A stretch of DNA of 64,000 nucleotides from Romboutsia_E sp900604535 (GTDB lineage Bacteria; Bacillota; Clostridia; Peptostreptococcales; Peptostreptococcaceae). Made by a program: the position numbers and the translations under genes. The notes below the pieces were generated by a model that saw only the letters and a program-made list of their open reading frames with translations, was not told where the DNA came from and searched no databases. Shown here piece after piece: positions 36,899 to 45,707 of this stretch (position 1 is its first letter; each line of letters starts with the position of its first letter). The stretch is taken from the NCBI RefSeq assembly GCF_900604535.1, contig NZ_UWOT01000009.1, positions 73,052-137,051 on the forward strand. The letters are read 5' to 3'.

Positions 36899-38233
36899 AT
36901 GAGAGTTGTTATAATTGGTGCGGTTGCAGCTGGTATGTCTGCAGCAGCTAAATTAAAGAGAATGAAACCTGATTATGAGGTTGTTGTATATGAAAAAACT
37001 GATGTAGTATCATTTGGAGCTTGTGGATTACCGTATTTTGTTGGAGGATTCTTTGATGATGCTAATAATATGATAGCTAGAAGCCCAGAAAAGTTTAGAG
37101 AATCTGGAATAGATTTAAATATATTTAAAGAAGTTACAGCAGTTGATACTGATAATAAGAAATTAAAGGTTTTAGATGTTAAGACTGGTGAAACTTTTGA
37201 AGATTCTTATGATAAATTAATGATAGCAACAGGAGCGAGTAGTATAATACCTCCTATAAAAAATGTTAATCTTGAGAATGTTTCAACATTAAAAACTATG
37301 GAAGATGGTATAAAAGTTAAAGAAATACTAAATAAAGAAGATGTTAAAAATGTAGTTATAATAGGTGCAGGATTTATAGGATTGGAGGCCGTTGAAGCTG
37401 CTAAGAAATTAGGTAAAAATGTAACTGTTATACAAGCTGCTGATAGAGTTTTAAATGCAGTATTTGATAAAGAAATAACAGATGTGTTAGAAGATGAAAT
37501 TAAGTCTCATGGAGTTAATTTACGCTTAGAAGAATTAGCTTCTGAATTTATAGGAGAAACTAAAGTAGAAAAGGTTATAACTAATAAAGGTGGAATAGAT
37601 GCTGATTTAGTTATAATAGCTACAGGTGTTAGACCAAATACTACATTCTTAAAAGATACTAAAATAGAAATGTTAGGAAATGGAGCTATAATAGTTGATG
37701 AGTATGGTAAAACTTCTGTAGAAGATGTTTACTCAGCAGGAGACTGTGCAACTATAAAAAATATAGTTACAAATGAAGATATGTTTGTTCCTCTAGCAAC
37801 AGGAGCAAATAAGTTAGGTAGAATAGTTGGAGAAAATTTAGCTGGAGCTAATAATGCTTTCCAAGGTTCATTGGCATCAAGTTGTATAAAAGTTATGAAT
37901 ATGGAAGCAGCATCAACTGGATTAACAGAAGAAAAAGCTAAAAGTTTAGGATTAAATTATAAAGCTAAATTTATAAGTGATTTTAATCAGACTAACTACT
38001 ATCCAGGTAGAGATAAAATATATGTAAAGCTTGTTTATAATGCAGATACTAAGGTGATTTTAGGTGGACAAGTTGCAGGATTTAAGGATTCAGTTCAAAG
38101 AGCAAATGTATTAGCGGCAGCGATATTTGGTAAGATGACTACAAATCAATTAGGTATGTTAGATTTATGCTATGCACCACCATTTGCAAGAACTTGGGAT
38201 GTATTAAATGTTGCAGGTAATGTTAGCAAATAA
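36899..38233 (+). CDS. CoA-disulfide reductase / NADH oxidase family flavoprotein
   Basis: A 444-residue pyridine nucleotide-disulfide oxidoreductase. It shows an N-terminal FAD Rossmann motif (V-I-I-G-A-V-A-A-G; usual is GxGxxG), the single redox Cys in S-F-G-A-C-G-L-P-Y-F (about 43), the NAD site V-I-I-G-A-G-F-I-G-L-E (about 154) and Y-S-A-G-D-C-A. A single active Cys indicates the CoA-disulfide reductase or Nox branch, for thiol balance or O2 removal. Followed by a terminator. Confidence 0.88.
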   Translation: MRVVIIGAVAAGMSAAAKLKRMKPDYEVVVYEKTDVVSFGACGLPYFVGGFFDDANNMIARSPEKFRESGIDLNIFKEVTAVDTDNKKLKVLDVKTGETFEDSYDKLMIATGASSIIPPIKNVNLENVSTLKTMEDGIKVKEILNKEDVKNVVIIGAGFIGLEAVEAAKKLGKNVTVIQAADRVLNAVFDKEITDVLEDEIKSHGVNLRLEELASEFIGETKVEKVITNKGGIDADLVIIATGVRPNTTFLKDTKIEMLGNGAIIVDEYGKTSVEDVYSAGDCATIKNIVTNEDMFVPLATGANKLGRIVGENLAGANNAFQGSLASSCIKVMNMEAASTGLTEEKAKSLGLNYKAKFISDFNQTNYYPGRDKIYVKLVYNADTKVILGGQVAGFKDSVQRANVLAAAIFGKMTTNQLGMLDLCYAPPFARTWDVLNVAGNVSK

Positions 38234-38252
38234 TTAAATAAAATATTAGATT

Positions 38253-38297
38253 AGAATAGTGAATAATTTATATTATTGTTTACTATTCTATTTTTTG
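38253..38297 (+). terminator. Rho-independent terminator
   Basis: The arms AGAATAGT and ACTATTCT with an inner AATAAT/ATTATT extension are followed by ATTTTTT. Confidence 0.75.
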
Positions 38298-38359
38298 GCT
38301 TAAAAATTCATATACATACATAAAATCTAATAGAAAATGTAGAAAAATGACGAATAATG

Positions 38360-38388
38360 TTGACAAATGTGAACATTTAATATAAAAT
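38360..38388 (+). promoter_or_regulatory. Promoter of the purine permease gene with inverted repeat in the spacer
   Basis: TTGACA (38360-38365) and TAAAAT (38383-38388) are 17 bp apart. The spacer contains AAATGT-GA-ACATTT, a 14-bp inverted repeat (38365-38378) that faintly resembles a PurR box. I found no purine riboswitch in the leader. Confidence 0.65.
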
Positions 38389-38454
38389 TTAAAATCTAGT
38401 TCGTAAAACGATAACACGATATAAATAATATAAGACAAGTTATACGGAGGAATT

Positions 38455-39741
38455 ATGTTAGAAAGATTATTTAAATTAAAAGAGCATAAAACAGATGTAA
38501 AAACTGAGGTAGCAGCAGGTATTACTACGTTTATGACTATGGCATATATATTAATAGTTCAGCCAACATTTATGTCAGCTGCCGGTATGGATATAGGAGC
38601 AGTGACTGTAGTTACAGCTTTATTAGCAGCAATATTTTCTATATTTATGGGATTATATACAAATTTACCATTTGTATTAGCTCCAGCAATGGGAAGTAAT
38701 GCATTTTTTGCATATACTTTGGTAGCAGGTGGAGTTGTATCATGGCAAACTGCTCTTGGTATGGTATTTATTTCAGGAGTAATGTTCTTATTATTAACAT
38801 TACTAGGATTAAGAGAAATTATAGTAGCATTAATTCCTAAAAATGTTAAACATGCAATAGGAATAGCTGTAGGATTTTATATAGTATCATTAGGATTTTC
38901 TAATGGAGGATTAATGGTTATAGATGGATCATCTATATCAATGGGAGATATGACTAATCCAGCGGTTATTTTAACTATTATAGGGTTAGTAATATTAATA
39001 TTTTTAAATTTAAGAAATGTAAAAGGATCAGTACTAATAGGTATAATAATAACTACTATAATAGGTATACCAATGGGAATAACATCTATTCCACAAAGTT
39101 TAATAACAATGCCACCTTCAATAGAACCTATAGCATTTAAGTTAGATATAATATCAGCTTTTAAATGGAGTTTCTTCCCATTAATGTTTACATTCTTTGT
39201 TGGAGATTTCTTCTCAACATTAGGAACTTTAATAGGAGTATCAGCAAAAGCAGATTTATTAGATGAAAATGGAGACTTACCTGAAATAAATAAACCATTC
39301 TTTGTAGATGCATTAGCAACAACAATAGGTGCATTATTTGGTTCAACAACTATTACCACATTTATTGAATCAGCAGCAGGAGTTGAAGAAGGTGGAAGAA
39401 CTGGTTTAACAGCACTAACTGCTGGTATATGTTTTGCTTTAACAATATTTATAACACCTATAGCAACGATGATTCCAAATCAAGCAACAGCACCAGCTTT
39501 AATAATGATAGGACTTCTTATGATATCGAGTATAAAAGACTTAGAATTAGATGATTTTACAGAATCATTCCCAGCTTTTGCTACAATAATATTTACAACA
39601 TTTACATCAAGTATACCTAATGGTATAAGTATAGGAATTATATCATATATGCTTACTAAAGTATTAGCAGGAAAGCATAAAGAGTTAAACTGGGGTATAT
39701 ATATACTTTGTGTTCCATTAATTATATACTTTATAATATAA
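38455..39741 (+). CDS. NCS2 family permease, purine type (AzgA-like)
   Basis: A 428-residue membrane protein with about twelve hydrophobic segments, of the AzgA branch of the NCS2 purine permeases (hypoxanthine/guanine/adenine). It shows T-F-M-T-M-A-Y-I-L near residue 24, L-A-P-A-M-G-S-N-A-F-F-A-Y near 76, and T-I-T-T-F-I-E-S-A-A-G-V-E-E-G-G-R-T-G near 300. Substrate choice within purines is not resolved. Confidence 0.9.
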   Translation: MLERLFKLKEHKTDVKTEVAAGITTFMTMAYILIVQPTFMSAAGMDIGAVTVVTALLAAIFSIFMGLYTNLPFVLAPAMGSNAFFAYTLVAGGVVSWQTALGMVFISGVMFLLLTLLGLREIIVALIPKNVKHAIGIAVGFYIVSLGFSNGGLMVIDGSSISMGDMTNPAVILTIIGLVILIFLNLRNVKGSVLIGIIITTIIGIPMGITSIPQSLITMPPSIEPIAFKLDIISAFKWSFFPLMFTFFVGDFFSTLGTLIGVSAKADLLDENGDLPEINKPFFVDALATTIGALFGSTTITTFIESAAGVEEGGRTGLTALTAGICFALTIFITPIATMIPNQATAPALIMIGLLMISSIKDLELDDFTESFPAFATIIFTTFTSSIPNGISIGIISYMLTKVLAGKHKELNWGIYILCVPLIIYFII

Positions 39742-39762
39742 ATATATAAATAAAATTTACAT

Positions 39763-39812
39763 AAATAGGTAGAGCTCATAGTATTCTAAATATAGACTCT
39801 ACCTATTTTTTA
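39763..39812 (+). terminator. Terminator after purine permease
   Basis: The arms AAATAGGTAGAG and CTCTACCTATTT are followed by TTTTT. Confidence 0.8.
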
Positions 39813-39829
39813 ATAAATTATATTTAACT

Positions 39830-39940
39830 GGAAGGAGAAAATTTTTAAAAAAATTTAAATATAATGAGGCCGTAGTAAGACTTCTTAATAAATAAGGAGT
39901 ATGAAGGCTAACGAACCCTTATTTATCAAGAAGTCATATT
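39830..39940 (+). mobile_element. Large hairpin, possibly decayed end of an IS200/IS605-type element
   Basis: Arms 39879-39897 and 39917-39935 are 19 nt each and match at 18 positions, around a 19-nt loop. The preceding bases read as a short frame ending N-E-A-V-V-R-L-L-N-K-stop, which could be a transposase-type C-terminus. A subterminal hairpin just after such a stop suits an IS605-type right end. No transposase body remains, so the assignment is tentative; a small structured RNA is the alternative. Confidence 0.35.
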
Positions 39941-39961
39941 AAAAAATTAATAAGAAGATAA

Positions 39962-40489
39962 ATAAATATAGATACATTTGAAAAATTACAACTAGATATA
40001 GTAAAAGAATTAATAAAGGTATATTGTGTAATTTCATTAGGAAAAGAGCTTATAGATAAATTAATTACAAGTGATAATTTTAATATAGTAAAAAGACGAT
40101 TAAATGAAAATAAAGAAGCAAGAAAAATATTAGAAAATAGTAATCATATACCACTAGAAGGATGATTTAATATAAATCCTAATTCAATTTATACTCCTAA
40201 TTTAGAAGTAGGAGATAAAGTTATGTTATTGGATTATAATGATTATGTAATAGTGTATAAAACAATTGATAAATTTAATAATGTAAAAGTTTTATATAAA
40301 GAATATTTTATATATGTTAATATAAGAAAAATAAAGTTACACATAAAGGCAAAGGATTTATATCCAGATGGATATGATTTAAATACTTTGTTTATTAGTT
40401 ATGAAGATAGAAAGTTAGAAAAAGACATAGTTAGAGTTTCTAAGAACGCTCTGAAAAAAATTCAAAAAGAAATTAGAAACAATAAATAG
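39962..40489 (+). pseudogene. MutS/MutS2-family remnant with internal deletion and in-frame stop
   Basis: One frame reads T-F-E-K-L-Q-L-D-I-V-K-E-L ... L-G-K-E-L-I-D-K-L and N-H-I-P-L-E-G, the usual start of MutS2-type proteins. It then meets TGA at 40163 and resumes in the same frame with V-G-D-K-V and L-Y-P-D-G-Y-D-L, which resembles the C-terminus of short MutS-family proteins. The core and ATPase domain are absent, and the likely start codon now reads ATA. The 88-residue ORF from 40223 is the tail of this remnant. A reassigned TGA is unlikely here. Confidence 0.6.
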
Positions 40490-40497
40490 AATTGGAA

Positions 40498-40538
40498 ATA
40501 CCGCATTACTTAGAAACAAGTTATGCGGCATTTTTTTA
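40498..40538. terminator. Terminator between MutS remnant and rnz
   Basis: The arms ACCGCAT-ACTT and AAGT-ATGCGG form a long stem followed by TTTTTTT on the plus strand. It survives although the gene before it is broken. Confidence 0.75.
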
Positions 40539-41459
40539 TTTTTCATCATAAAAGTTAAGGTGTAGCTCAAGTCTATCCTCACCTATAATAGTATTTTCAA
40601 AAATAGAAGTTGCATTTTCTTTATAAATATGAGGGTTTTCTAGAGATGGGCTAAAATGAGTTAATAAAAGCTGTCTTACTTTGCCTAAGCGAGCTAAATT
40701 AGCAGATTCTCTAAATGTCATATGTTTATTTTTTACAGCTTTAGAGATATCTAAATCATCACCATACATTGCTTCACATACAAATAAGTCGCTATCTTTT
40801 ATAAATTCAGGTATAGATAATAGTGGTCTAGTATCTGTAATAAAACTTATTTTGATTCCTTTTCTATCATCTCCCAACACCATATCTGGAGTATAAAGTT
40901 TATCTTTAAATTTTATATCTTTTCCTTCTTGAAGTTTTTGCCATAAAATTTTAGGTACATTGTTATTTGTTGCTTTTTTCACATCAAACTTAGCTTTTCT
41001 TTTGAAATAAAAACTATATCCTAAGCACTCAGTAGAATGATCTAGATCCAGAGTTGATATTTCTAAATCTTTTAAATACTCATTTATTAGAGAGAAACTA
41101 CCATTAGGATATTCTATAACATTAATATTATAAGGTAAATATTCGACTAAAATTCTAATAGCATTTATGGTTTCTACTATTCCTACAGGACCTACAATTG
41201 TTAAATCTTCTGTTCTAGAGCTATTTCCTATAGTAGATAAAAGACCAATAATACCAATAATATGGTCTCCATGTAAATGGGTTATGCATATTAGATCTAT
41301 ATTTTTAAATCCGCAGTTTTTCATTCTCATAGAAACTTGTGTGCCTTCACCGCAGTCGATTAATATCTTTCTTCCTTGATAATTTATAAAAAGAGAAGAT
41401 AAAGACCTATTAGGCATAGGCATATTTCCTCCACATCCAAGTAAAATTAAATCTATCAT
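40536..41459 (-). CDS. rnz: Ribonuclease Z
   Basis: A 307-residue tRNA 3' endonuclease of the metallo-beta-lactamase fold. The Zn motif H-L-H-G-D-H is near residue 61, with D-H-S-T-E-C (PxKxRN-type region near 138), and the HST-like H-M-T-F and L-T-H-F-S-P segments near the C-terminus. It trims tRNA precursors lacking an encoded CCA. AAAAGGAG precedes the start on the minus strand. Confidence 0.95.
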   Translation of the reverse strand: MIDLILLGCGGNMPMPNRSLSSLFINYQGRKILIDCGEGTQVSMRMKNCGFKNIDLICITHLHGDHIIGIIGLLSTIGNSSRTEDLTIVGPVGIVETINAIRILVEYLPYNINVIEYPNGSFSLINEYLKDLEISTLDLDHSTECLGYSFYFKRKAKFDVKKATNNNVPKILWQKLQEGKDIKFKDKLYTPDMVLGDDRKGIKISFITDTRPLLSIPEFIKDSDLFVCEAMYGDDLDISKAVKNKHMTFRESANLARLGKVRQLLLTHFSPSLENPHIYKENATSIFENTIIGEDRLELHLNFYDEK

Positions 41460-41710
41460 AAATTTCTCCTTTTATAGATAATGATTTTAATAGTATCTAT
41501 AATATATATTATGCGAAAAATTTAGGAAATAAAATCGTAAAAATTTTCAATAAGATATAATATTATAGGAAGTAAGTTTTTAAATAATAGCAGTTATTAG
41601 GAGCTAACTTATATAATTTATGAATAAAAATTACTAATTAGATTAATGTAGTATATAACTTAAAAGCTATAAAATTAATAATAACTATATTAATTTTATA
41701 GGAGTAATTT

Positions 41711-41950
41711 ATGGAAGATACATTAAGAAAAAGTAAAACACAGTACGGATTAATATCTATTATGTTGTTAAATATATTTGACGGAATAGCAACATTTATC
41801 GGTTTAAAATATGAGTTTTATAAAGAGTTAAATAGCTTTTTAAGAATAATGTATGAAATTAATCCATTATTATTTTTATTAATTAAAGTAATTTTACCTA
41901 CAATTTTAGTTATACTTTTATTAAATAAAATAAATAGCAAGATTATCTAA
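41711..41950 (+). CDS. Small membrane protein (DUF5658-like)
   Basis: A 79-residue protein with two hydrophobic segments (about 13-34 and 50-73). The N-x-F-D-G-I-A-T-F turn and the E-I-N-P-L-L motif before helix two resemble the DUF5658 family of small membrane proteins with unknown role. It has TAGGAG upstream and a terminator directly after its stop codon. Confidence 0.7.
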   Translation: MEDTLRKSKTQYGLISIMLLNIFDGIATFIGLKYEFYKELNSFLRIMYEINPLLFLLIKVILPTILVILLLNKINSKII

Positions 41951-41977
41951 TATAACTAAAATTAGTTATATTTTTTT
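41949..41977 (+). terminator. Rho-independent terminator
   Basis: The arms AATATAACTA and TAGTTATATT are followed by TTTTTTT, overlapping the stop codon of the small membrane protein gene. Confidence 0.75.
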
Positions 41978-42043
41978 CTAATATAATTTATGTAGGTATA
42001 TGTTTATATCACATAGCATTATACTCAATATTTATATTAAACT

Positions 42044-42088
42044 AAAATAGAGCACTTCTAGGTAAGCTTAGAAGTGCTCTATTTTATT
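42044..42088 (+). terminator. Second, strong hairpin terminator
   Basis: A perfect 17-bp stem with an 8-nt loop (arms 42044-42060 and 42069-42085). It lies only 70 bp after the previous terminator, with no gene between, which suggests either a backup terminator or the end of a small RNA. Confidence 0.7.
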
Positions 42089-42233
42089 GTTTTGGAGAAT
42101 ATAAAAGTAAATTATTTATTAAAATATAAAACTATAAATGTACTGATACAATTATAAAATGTTTTTAGAATAATACAATACAATTATAATTGATATATAA
42201 TGACTTATATAAATAAAAAAGGGGGCAATTTAA

Positions 42234-43397
42234 ATGAATAACAAATTAGTATATACTCCAGGTCCTACAGAAGTTAGAGAAAATGTGAGGTTAGCAAGAT
42301 CTATAGCTACAACAAATCCAGACCTGGATATAGATTTTTTTGAGTTTTATAAAAATACTTGTGATAAGATTGGTAAGATAATAAATACAAAAAATGATGT
42401 TTACATATTAAGTGGAGAAGGGATACTAGGTTTAGAAGCAGCTTGCGCATCACTTACTGAAGAGGGCGATAGAGTTCTTGTAATTGATAATGGAATATTT
42501 GGTAAGGGATTTGATGAATTTGTAAAAATGTATGGAGGAGAAGTAGCTTACTTTTCAAGAGAATACACTAAAGATATTAAGACAAAGGAATTGGAAGAAT
42601 TTTTAAAAAAAGATAGTAACTTTAAATATGCAACATTAGTTCATTGTGATACTCCAACAGGCGTATTAAATAACTTAAGTGAGATTTGCCATTTACTTAA
42701 AAAATATGGTATTTTGACAGTAGTAGATTCTGTGGCGGGTATGATTGGAGAAGAACTTAATGTTGATGATTGGAAAGTTGATATAGCCCTAGGAGGATCA
42801 CAAAAAGCTATATCAGCACCAGCAGGTCTTACTATAGTTAGTATAAGTGATGAGGCTAAATGTGTTATAAGAAATAGAAAAACTCCAATCATAGGTTTCT
42901 ATTGTAATTTAGGAATATGGGAAAATTATTATAGAAATAAATGGTTTCCATATACGATGCCTATAAGTGACATAATGGGATTAGATAAAGCTATAGATAA
43001 TATACTTGAGGAAGGTATAGGAAATGTGCTAATAAGACATAAAAAAATAGCTAATGCAGTTAGGAAATCTATAAAAGAATATGGGTTAAATTTATATTTA
43101 GAAGAAGGCTATTCTAACACTGTCACAGTTGTTGAAATACCATCTAATATAGGTGCAAAAAAATTAACAGATAATTTATTAAAAAAATACAATTTAATTT
43201 TAGCAACATCTTTAGGTAATTACTCAGATAAAGTAATAAGAATAGGTCATATGGGAGAAAATGCTAGAGTAGAAAAACTAATACCTGTATTAAACTTTAT
43301 AGATGAATCTTTGAGATATCTTGGATTTGAGGGAAATGGTAGATTAGTAGAATTATTTAATAAGTATTATGATGAAGTAAAATTAGTTATAAAGTAA
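42234..43397 (+). CDS. Class V PLP-dependent aminotransferase (alanine-glyoxylate type)
   Basis: A 387-residue fold-type I PLP enzyme. The Schiff-base lysine is in G-G-S-Q-K-A (about 190), preceded by V-D-S-V-A-G-M near 160; the N-terminal Y-T-P-G-P-T-E-V motif is typical of the alanine-glyoxylate / phosphonate aminotransferase branch. It is transcribed with an ECF transporter S component 10 nt downstream. The substrate is not obvious; the pairing hints at salvage of a transported vitamin or amine. Confidence 0.83.
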   Translation: MNNKLVYTPGPTEVRENVRLARSIATTNPDLDIDFFEFYKNTCDKIGKIINTKNDVYILSGEGILGLEAACASLTEEGDRVLVIDNGIFGKGFDEFVKMYGGEVAYFSREYTKDIKTKELEEFLKKDSNFKYATLVHCDTPTGVLNNLSEICHLLKKYGILTVVDSVAGMIGEELNVDDWKVDIALGGSQKAISAPAGLTIVSISDEAKCVIRNRKTPIIGFYCNLGIWENYYRNKWFPYTMPISDIMGLDKAIDNILEEGIGNVLIRHKKIANAVRKSIKEYGLNLYLEEGYSNTVTVVEIPSNIGAKKLTDNLLKKYNLILATSLGNYSDKVIRIGHMGENARVEKLIPVLNFIDESLRYLGFEGNGRLVELFNKYYDEVKLVIK

Positions 43398-43413
43398 GTT
43401 TTAGGGAGTGGAT

Positions 43414-43986
43414 ATGATGGGGGAAAATAAGTTAATAAAAGATGACTTAGATATATCACAAATTGTAGAAAGTAATAATAGAAAAATTAATTCTAGGGAT
43501 TTGGCTGAAAATGGATTATTAATAGCATTAGTATTTATAGCTACTAGGTTTATAAATATAAGGTTACCACTTGAATCAACTGGAGGATTAGTACATTTAG
43601 GTAATACTATGCTATTTATATCTGCGATAGTTTTTGGTAAGAAAAAAGGTGCTATAGCAGGTGCTTTTGGTATGGGGCTATTTGATTTATTATCAGAATG
43701 GGCAATATGGGCACCATTTACATTTGTAGTAAGAGGCGTAATGGGTTACATAATAGGAAGTATATCTTGGTCCAGGAATAAAAAAGGTAATGATATAATT
43801 ACAAATATGCTTGGAATAATTATATCAGGTATTTGGATGATATTTGGATATTATATAACTGAAATTATTTTATATGGAAGTCATACTAAGGCAATTTTAT
43901 CAATACCAGGTAATATAACTCAAATACTAATAGGTATGTTAATAGGAATACCTGTAGCTAAGTTACTAAAAAAATATATTAGATAA
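43414..43986 (+). CDS. ECF transporter substrate-specificity (S) component
   Basis: A roughly 190-residue membrane protein with five to six hydrophobic segments after a 30-residue soluble N-terminus. The start is probably ATG 43414 or 43417 after AGGGAG; the upstream GTG is less likely. A small-residue-rich helix 1 and F-G-K-K-K-G-A-I-A-G-A-F-G fit ECF S proteins. The A/T energising subunits would be encoded elsewhere. Substrate unknown. Confidence 0.78.
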   Translation: MMGENKLIKDDLDISQIVESNNRKINSRDLAENGLLIALVFIATRFINIRLPLESTGGLVHLGNTMLFISAIVFGKKKGAIAGAFGMGLFDLLSEWAIWAPFTFVVRGVMGYIIGSISWSRNKKGNDIITNMLGIIISGIWMIFGYYITEIILYGSHTKAILSIPGNITQILIGMLIGIPVAKLLKKYIR

Positions 43987-43991
43987 AATAC

Positions 43992-44033
43992 AAGGGTCTG
44001 TACTGAATAATAGTACGACCCACTTTTATTTTT
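43992..44033. terminator. Terminator between ECF gene and recX-side transcript
   Basis: The arms GGGTC-GTACT and AGTAC-GACCC surround a short loop, followed by TTTTATTTTT on the plus strand. Confidence 0.75.
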
Positions 44034-44112
44034 AGCTATCTAATTTATATAATTGCTTTAAGTTATATAATCCTAATAAAAAGCTAAAAATTCCTATAAT
44101 GTATTTTGTCAT
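44032..44112 (-). CDS. 26-residue hydrophobic peptide downstream of recX
   Basis: ATG at 44112 is preceded on the minus strand by GGAGG with 7-nt spacing. The product begins M-T-K-Y-I-I-G-I-F-S-F-L-L-G and is a single membrane helix with a polar tail. It starts 28 bp after the recX stop codon on the same strand and ends at a terminator, so it may be cotranscribed. I do not recognise a family. Confidence 0.5.
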   Translation of the reverse strand: MTKYIIGIFSFLLGLYNLKQLYKLDS

Positions 44113-44139
44113 AATATAACCTCCAAATGGAAATATAAA

Positions 44140-44778
44140 TTATAAATCATATTCATCAACACTTAGTAATTTATTTAATACTCTTTTAATAATATCATAA
44201 TTGAATCCTTTATATGTTAAATGTTGAGATAGTTTTTGATAAATCTTTCTTTTATCTTCATTTTTTATTCGGTCATATCTTTTTTTTGCAAGATACATTG
44301 CATTTTCAAATTCTGCATCACTATCAATTTCAGAAATAGCTTCACTTATAGCATTTGAATCTAAGCCTTTATTATAAAGGTTTTGTTTTATTCTATTTTT
44401 ACCACACTTATTTAAATTAAGATTAGTGTTAACTATTTTTTGTGCAAGTAAATTATCATTGATAAAATTATTTCTTTTTAAAAATTCAATTACTTTATTG
44501 ATTGTATCTTCTTCAAAATCATTAGATAATTTTTCTCTTATTTTTCTTTCTGATTGATCAGCCTTAGATAATATATTAAGAGCTTTATTTTTAGCCTTTA
44601 TATACATTTCATCATTTAATAGTGATCTTAATGAATCTTCATCAATTTCATCACCTTTTTTCAAGTTAAATGTGAAAACTAATTCTTTAAATATAGCAGT
44701 GAAGTATTCACCATTAACATAAATATTAACTCTATCTTGGTTTTTCTTTTGTTGTTCTATTTTCGTAATTATAGCCAT
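44140..44778 (-). CDS. recX: Regulatory protein RecX
   Basis: A 212-residue all-helical protein of the RecX family, which modulates RecA filaments. The typical R-S-E-x-x-I-R-x-K-L segment (S-E-R-K-I-R-E-K-L near residue 76), N-D-x-x-x-A near 110, and three-helix repeats are visible. It has a Lys-rich middle as is common in clostridial versions. recA is not in the window. Confidence 0.9.
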   Translation of the reverse strand: MAIITKIEQQKKNQDRVNIYVNGEYFTAIFKELVFTFNLKKGDEIDEDSLRSLLNDEMYIKAKNKALNILSKADQSERKIREKLSNDFEEDTINKVIEFLKRNNFINDNLLAQKIVNTNLNLNKCGKNRIKQNLYNKGLDSNAISEAISEIDSDAEFENAMYLAKKRYDRIKNEDKRKIYQKLSQHLTYKGFNYDIIKRVLNKLLSVDEYDL

Positions 44779-45017
44779 ATGTAAACTCCTTAATAATGCT
44801 ATTTATATTAATCTGTATATTTACATCTTGAATTTTATATAAAATAATGTAAAATATCAGATAGTTGACTAAATAATTAGTTGAATCAATGTTAAAATTT
44901 AATTTTTAAAGTAAAGATATGTATAAATATGATTATATACTAAAAAATACAAATTATTACCTAAATAAAATAAAAATAATGATACAATGAAAATATATTT
45001 GAAAAAGGAGATTAAAT

Positions 45018-45707
45018 ATGAGCATTGAAGATCTACTTAAAAGAGCAAAAGATATAAATACTCATAAGTTAGAACAATTTAAAAATAGTGACTCTAAATT
45101 AAGGATTGGAATTATGGGGGGAACTTTTGATCCAATTCACTATGCACATTTAGCAACAGCAGAGTTTATTAGAGATAAGTATAAGTTAGATAAGATTATA
45201 TTCATACCTACAGGAAATCCTCCTCATAAGTTAGAAAATGTAACTAATAAATATGATAGATATAATATGGTTTTAATATCTACAAGAAACAATGAGAACT
45301 TTATAGTATTGGATTTTGAAATAGAAAATGAAAATAAAACTTATACTGTAGATACACTTAGACATCTAAAAAAAGAATATAACAATTGTGAAATATTCTT
45401 TATAACAGGTGCAGATGCAATTTGTGATATTGAAACTTGGAAAGAAGTAGAGGAAAATTTTAAACTAGCTACTTTTATAGCAGCAACAAGACCGGGAATA
45501 AGTTTACTTGAAGCACAAGAGAAAATTGAAAATTTAGAAGAAAAATATAATGCTAAAATTATAAGCGTATATGTTCCATCTTTAGATATATCATCTACTT
45601 ACATAAGGCAGCAACTAAAGTCTGGAAAGTCAGTGAAATATTTATTACCAGAAAATGTAGAAAAATATATGCGTGAGAAAAATTTATATAAAATAGGAGT
45701 AAAGTAA
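45018..45707 (+). CDS. nadD: Nicotinate-nucleotide adenylyltransferase
   Basis: A 229-residue enzyme of NAD synthesis. G-G-T-F-D-P-I-H at about residues 34-41 and the S-S-T-x-I-R motif near 195 define the nucleotidyltransferase. About 28 extra residues precede the core; AAAAGGAG supports ATG 45018. It precedes yqeK and rsfS, the usual Firmicutes order. Confidence 0.94.
   Translation: MSIEDLLKRAKDINTHKLEQFKNSDSKLRIGIMGGTFDPIHYAHLATAEFIRDKYKLDKIIFIPTGNPPHKLENVTNKYDRYNMVLISTRNNENFIVLDFEIENENKTYTVDTLRHLKKEYNNCEIFFITGADAICDIETWKEVEENFKLATFIAATRPGISLLEAQEKIENLEEKYNAKIISVYVPSLDISSTYIRQQLKSGKSVKYLLPENVEKYMREKNLYKIGVK

Noticed and set aside
38390..38454. Purine riboswitch before the NCS2 permease
   Set aside because: I could not find the conserved loop sequences or the three-stem layout.
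40163..40165. TGA in the MutS-like frame as a selenocysteine codon
   Set aside because: The position corresponds to no Cys in MutS2-type proteins, no SECIS-like hairpin follows, and the gene lacks its core and start codon; decay is the simpler reading.
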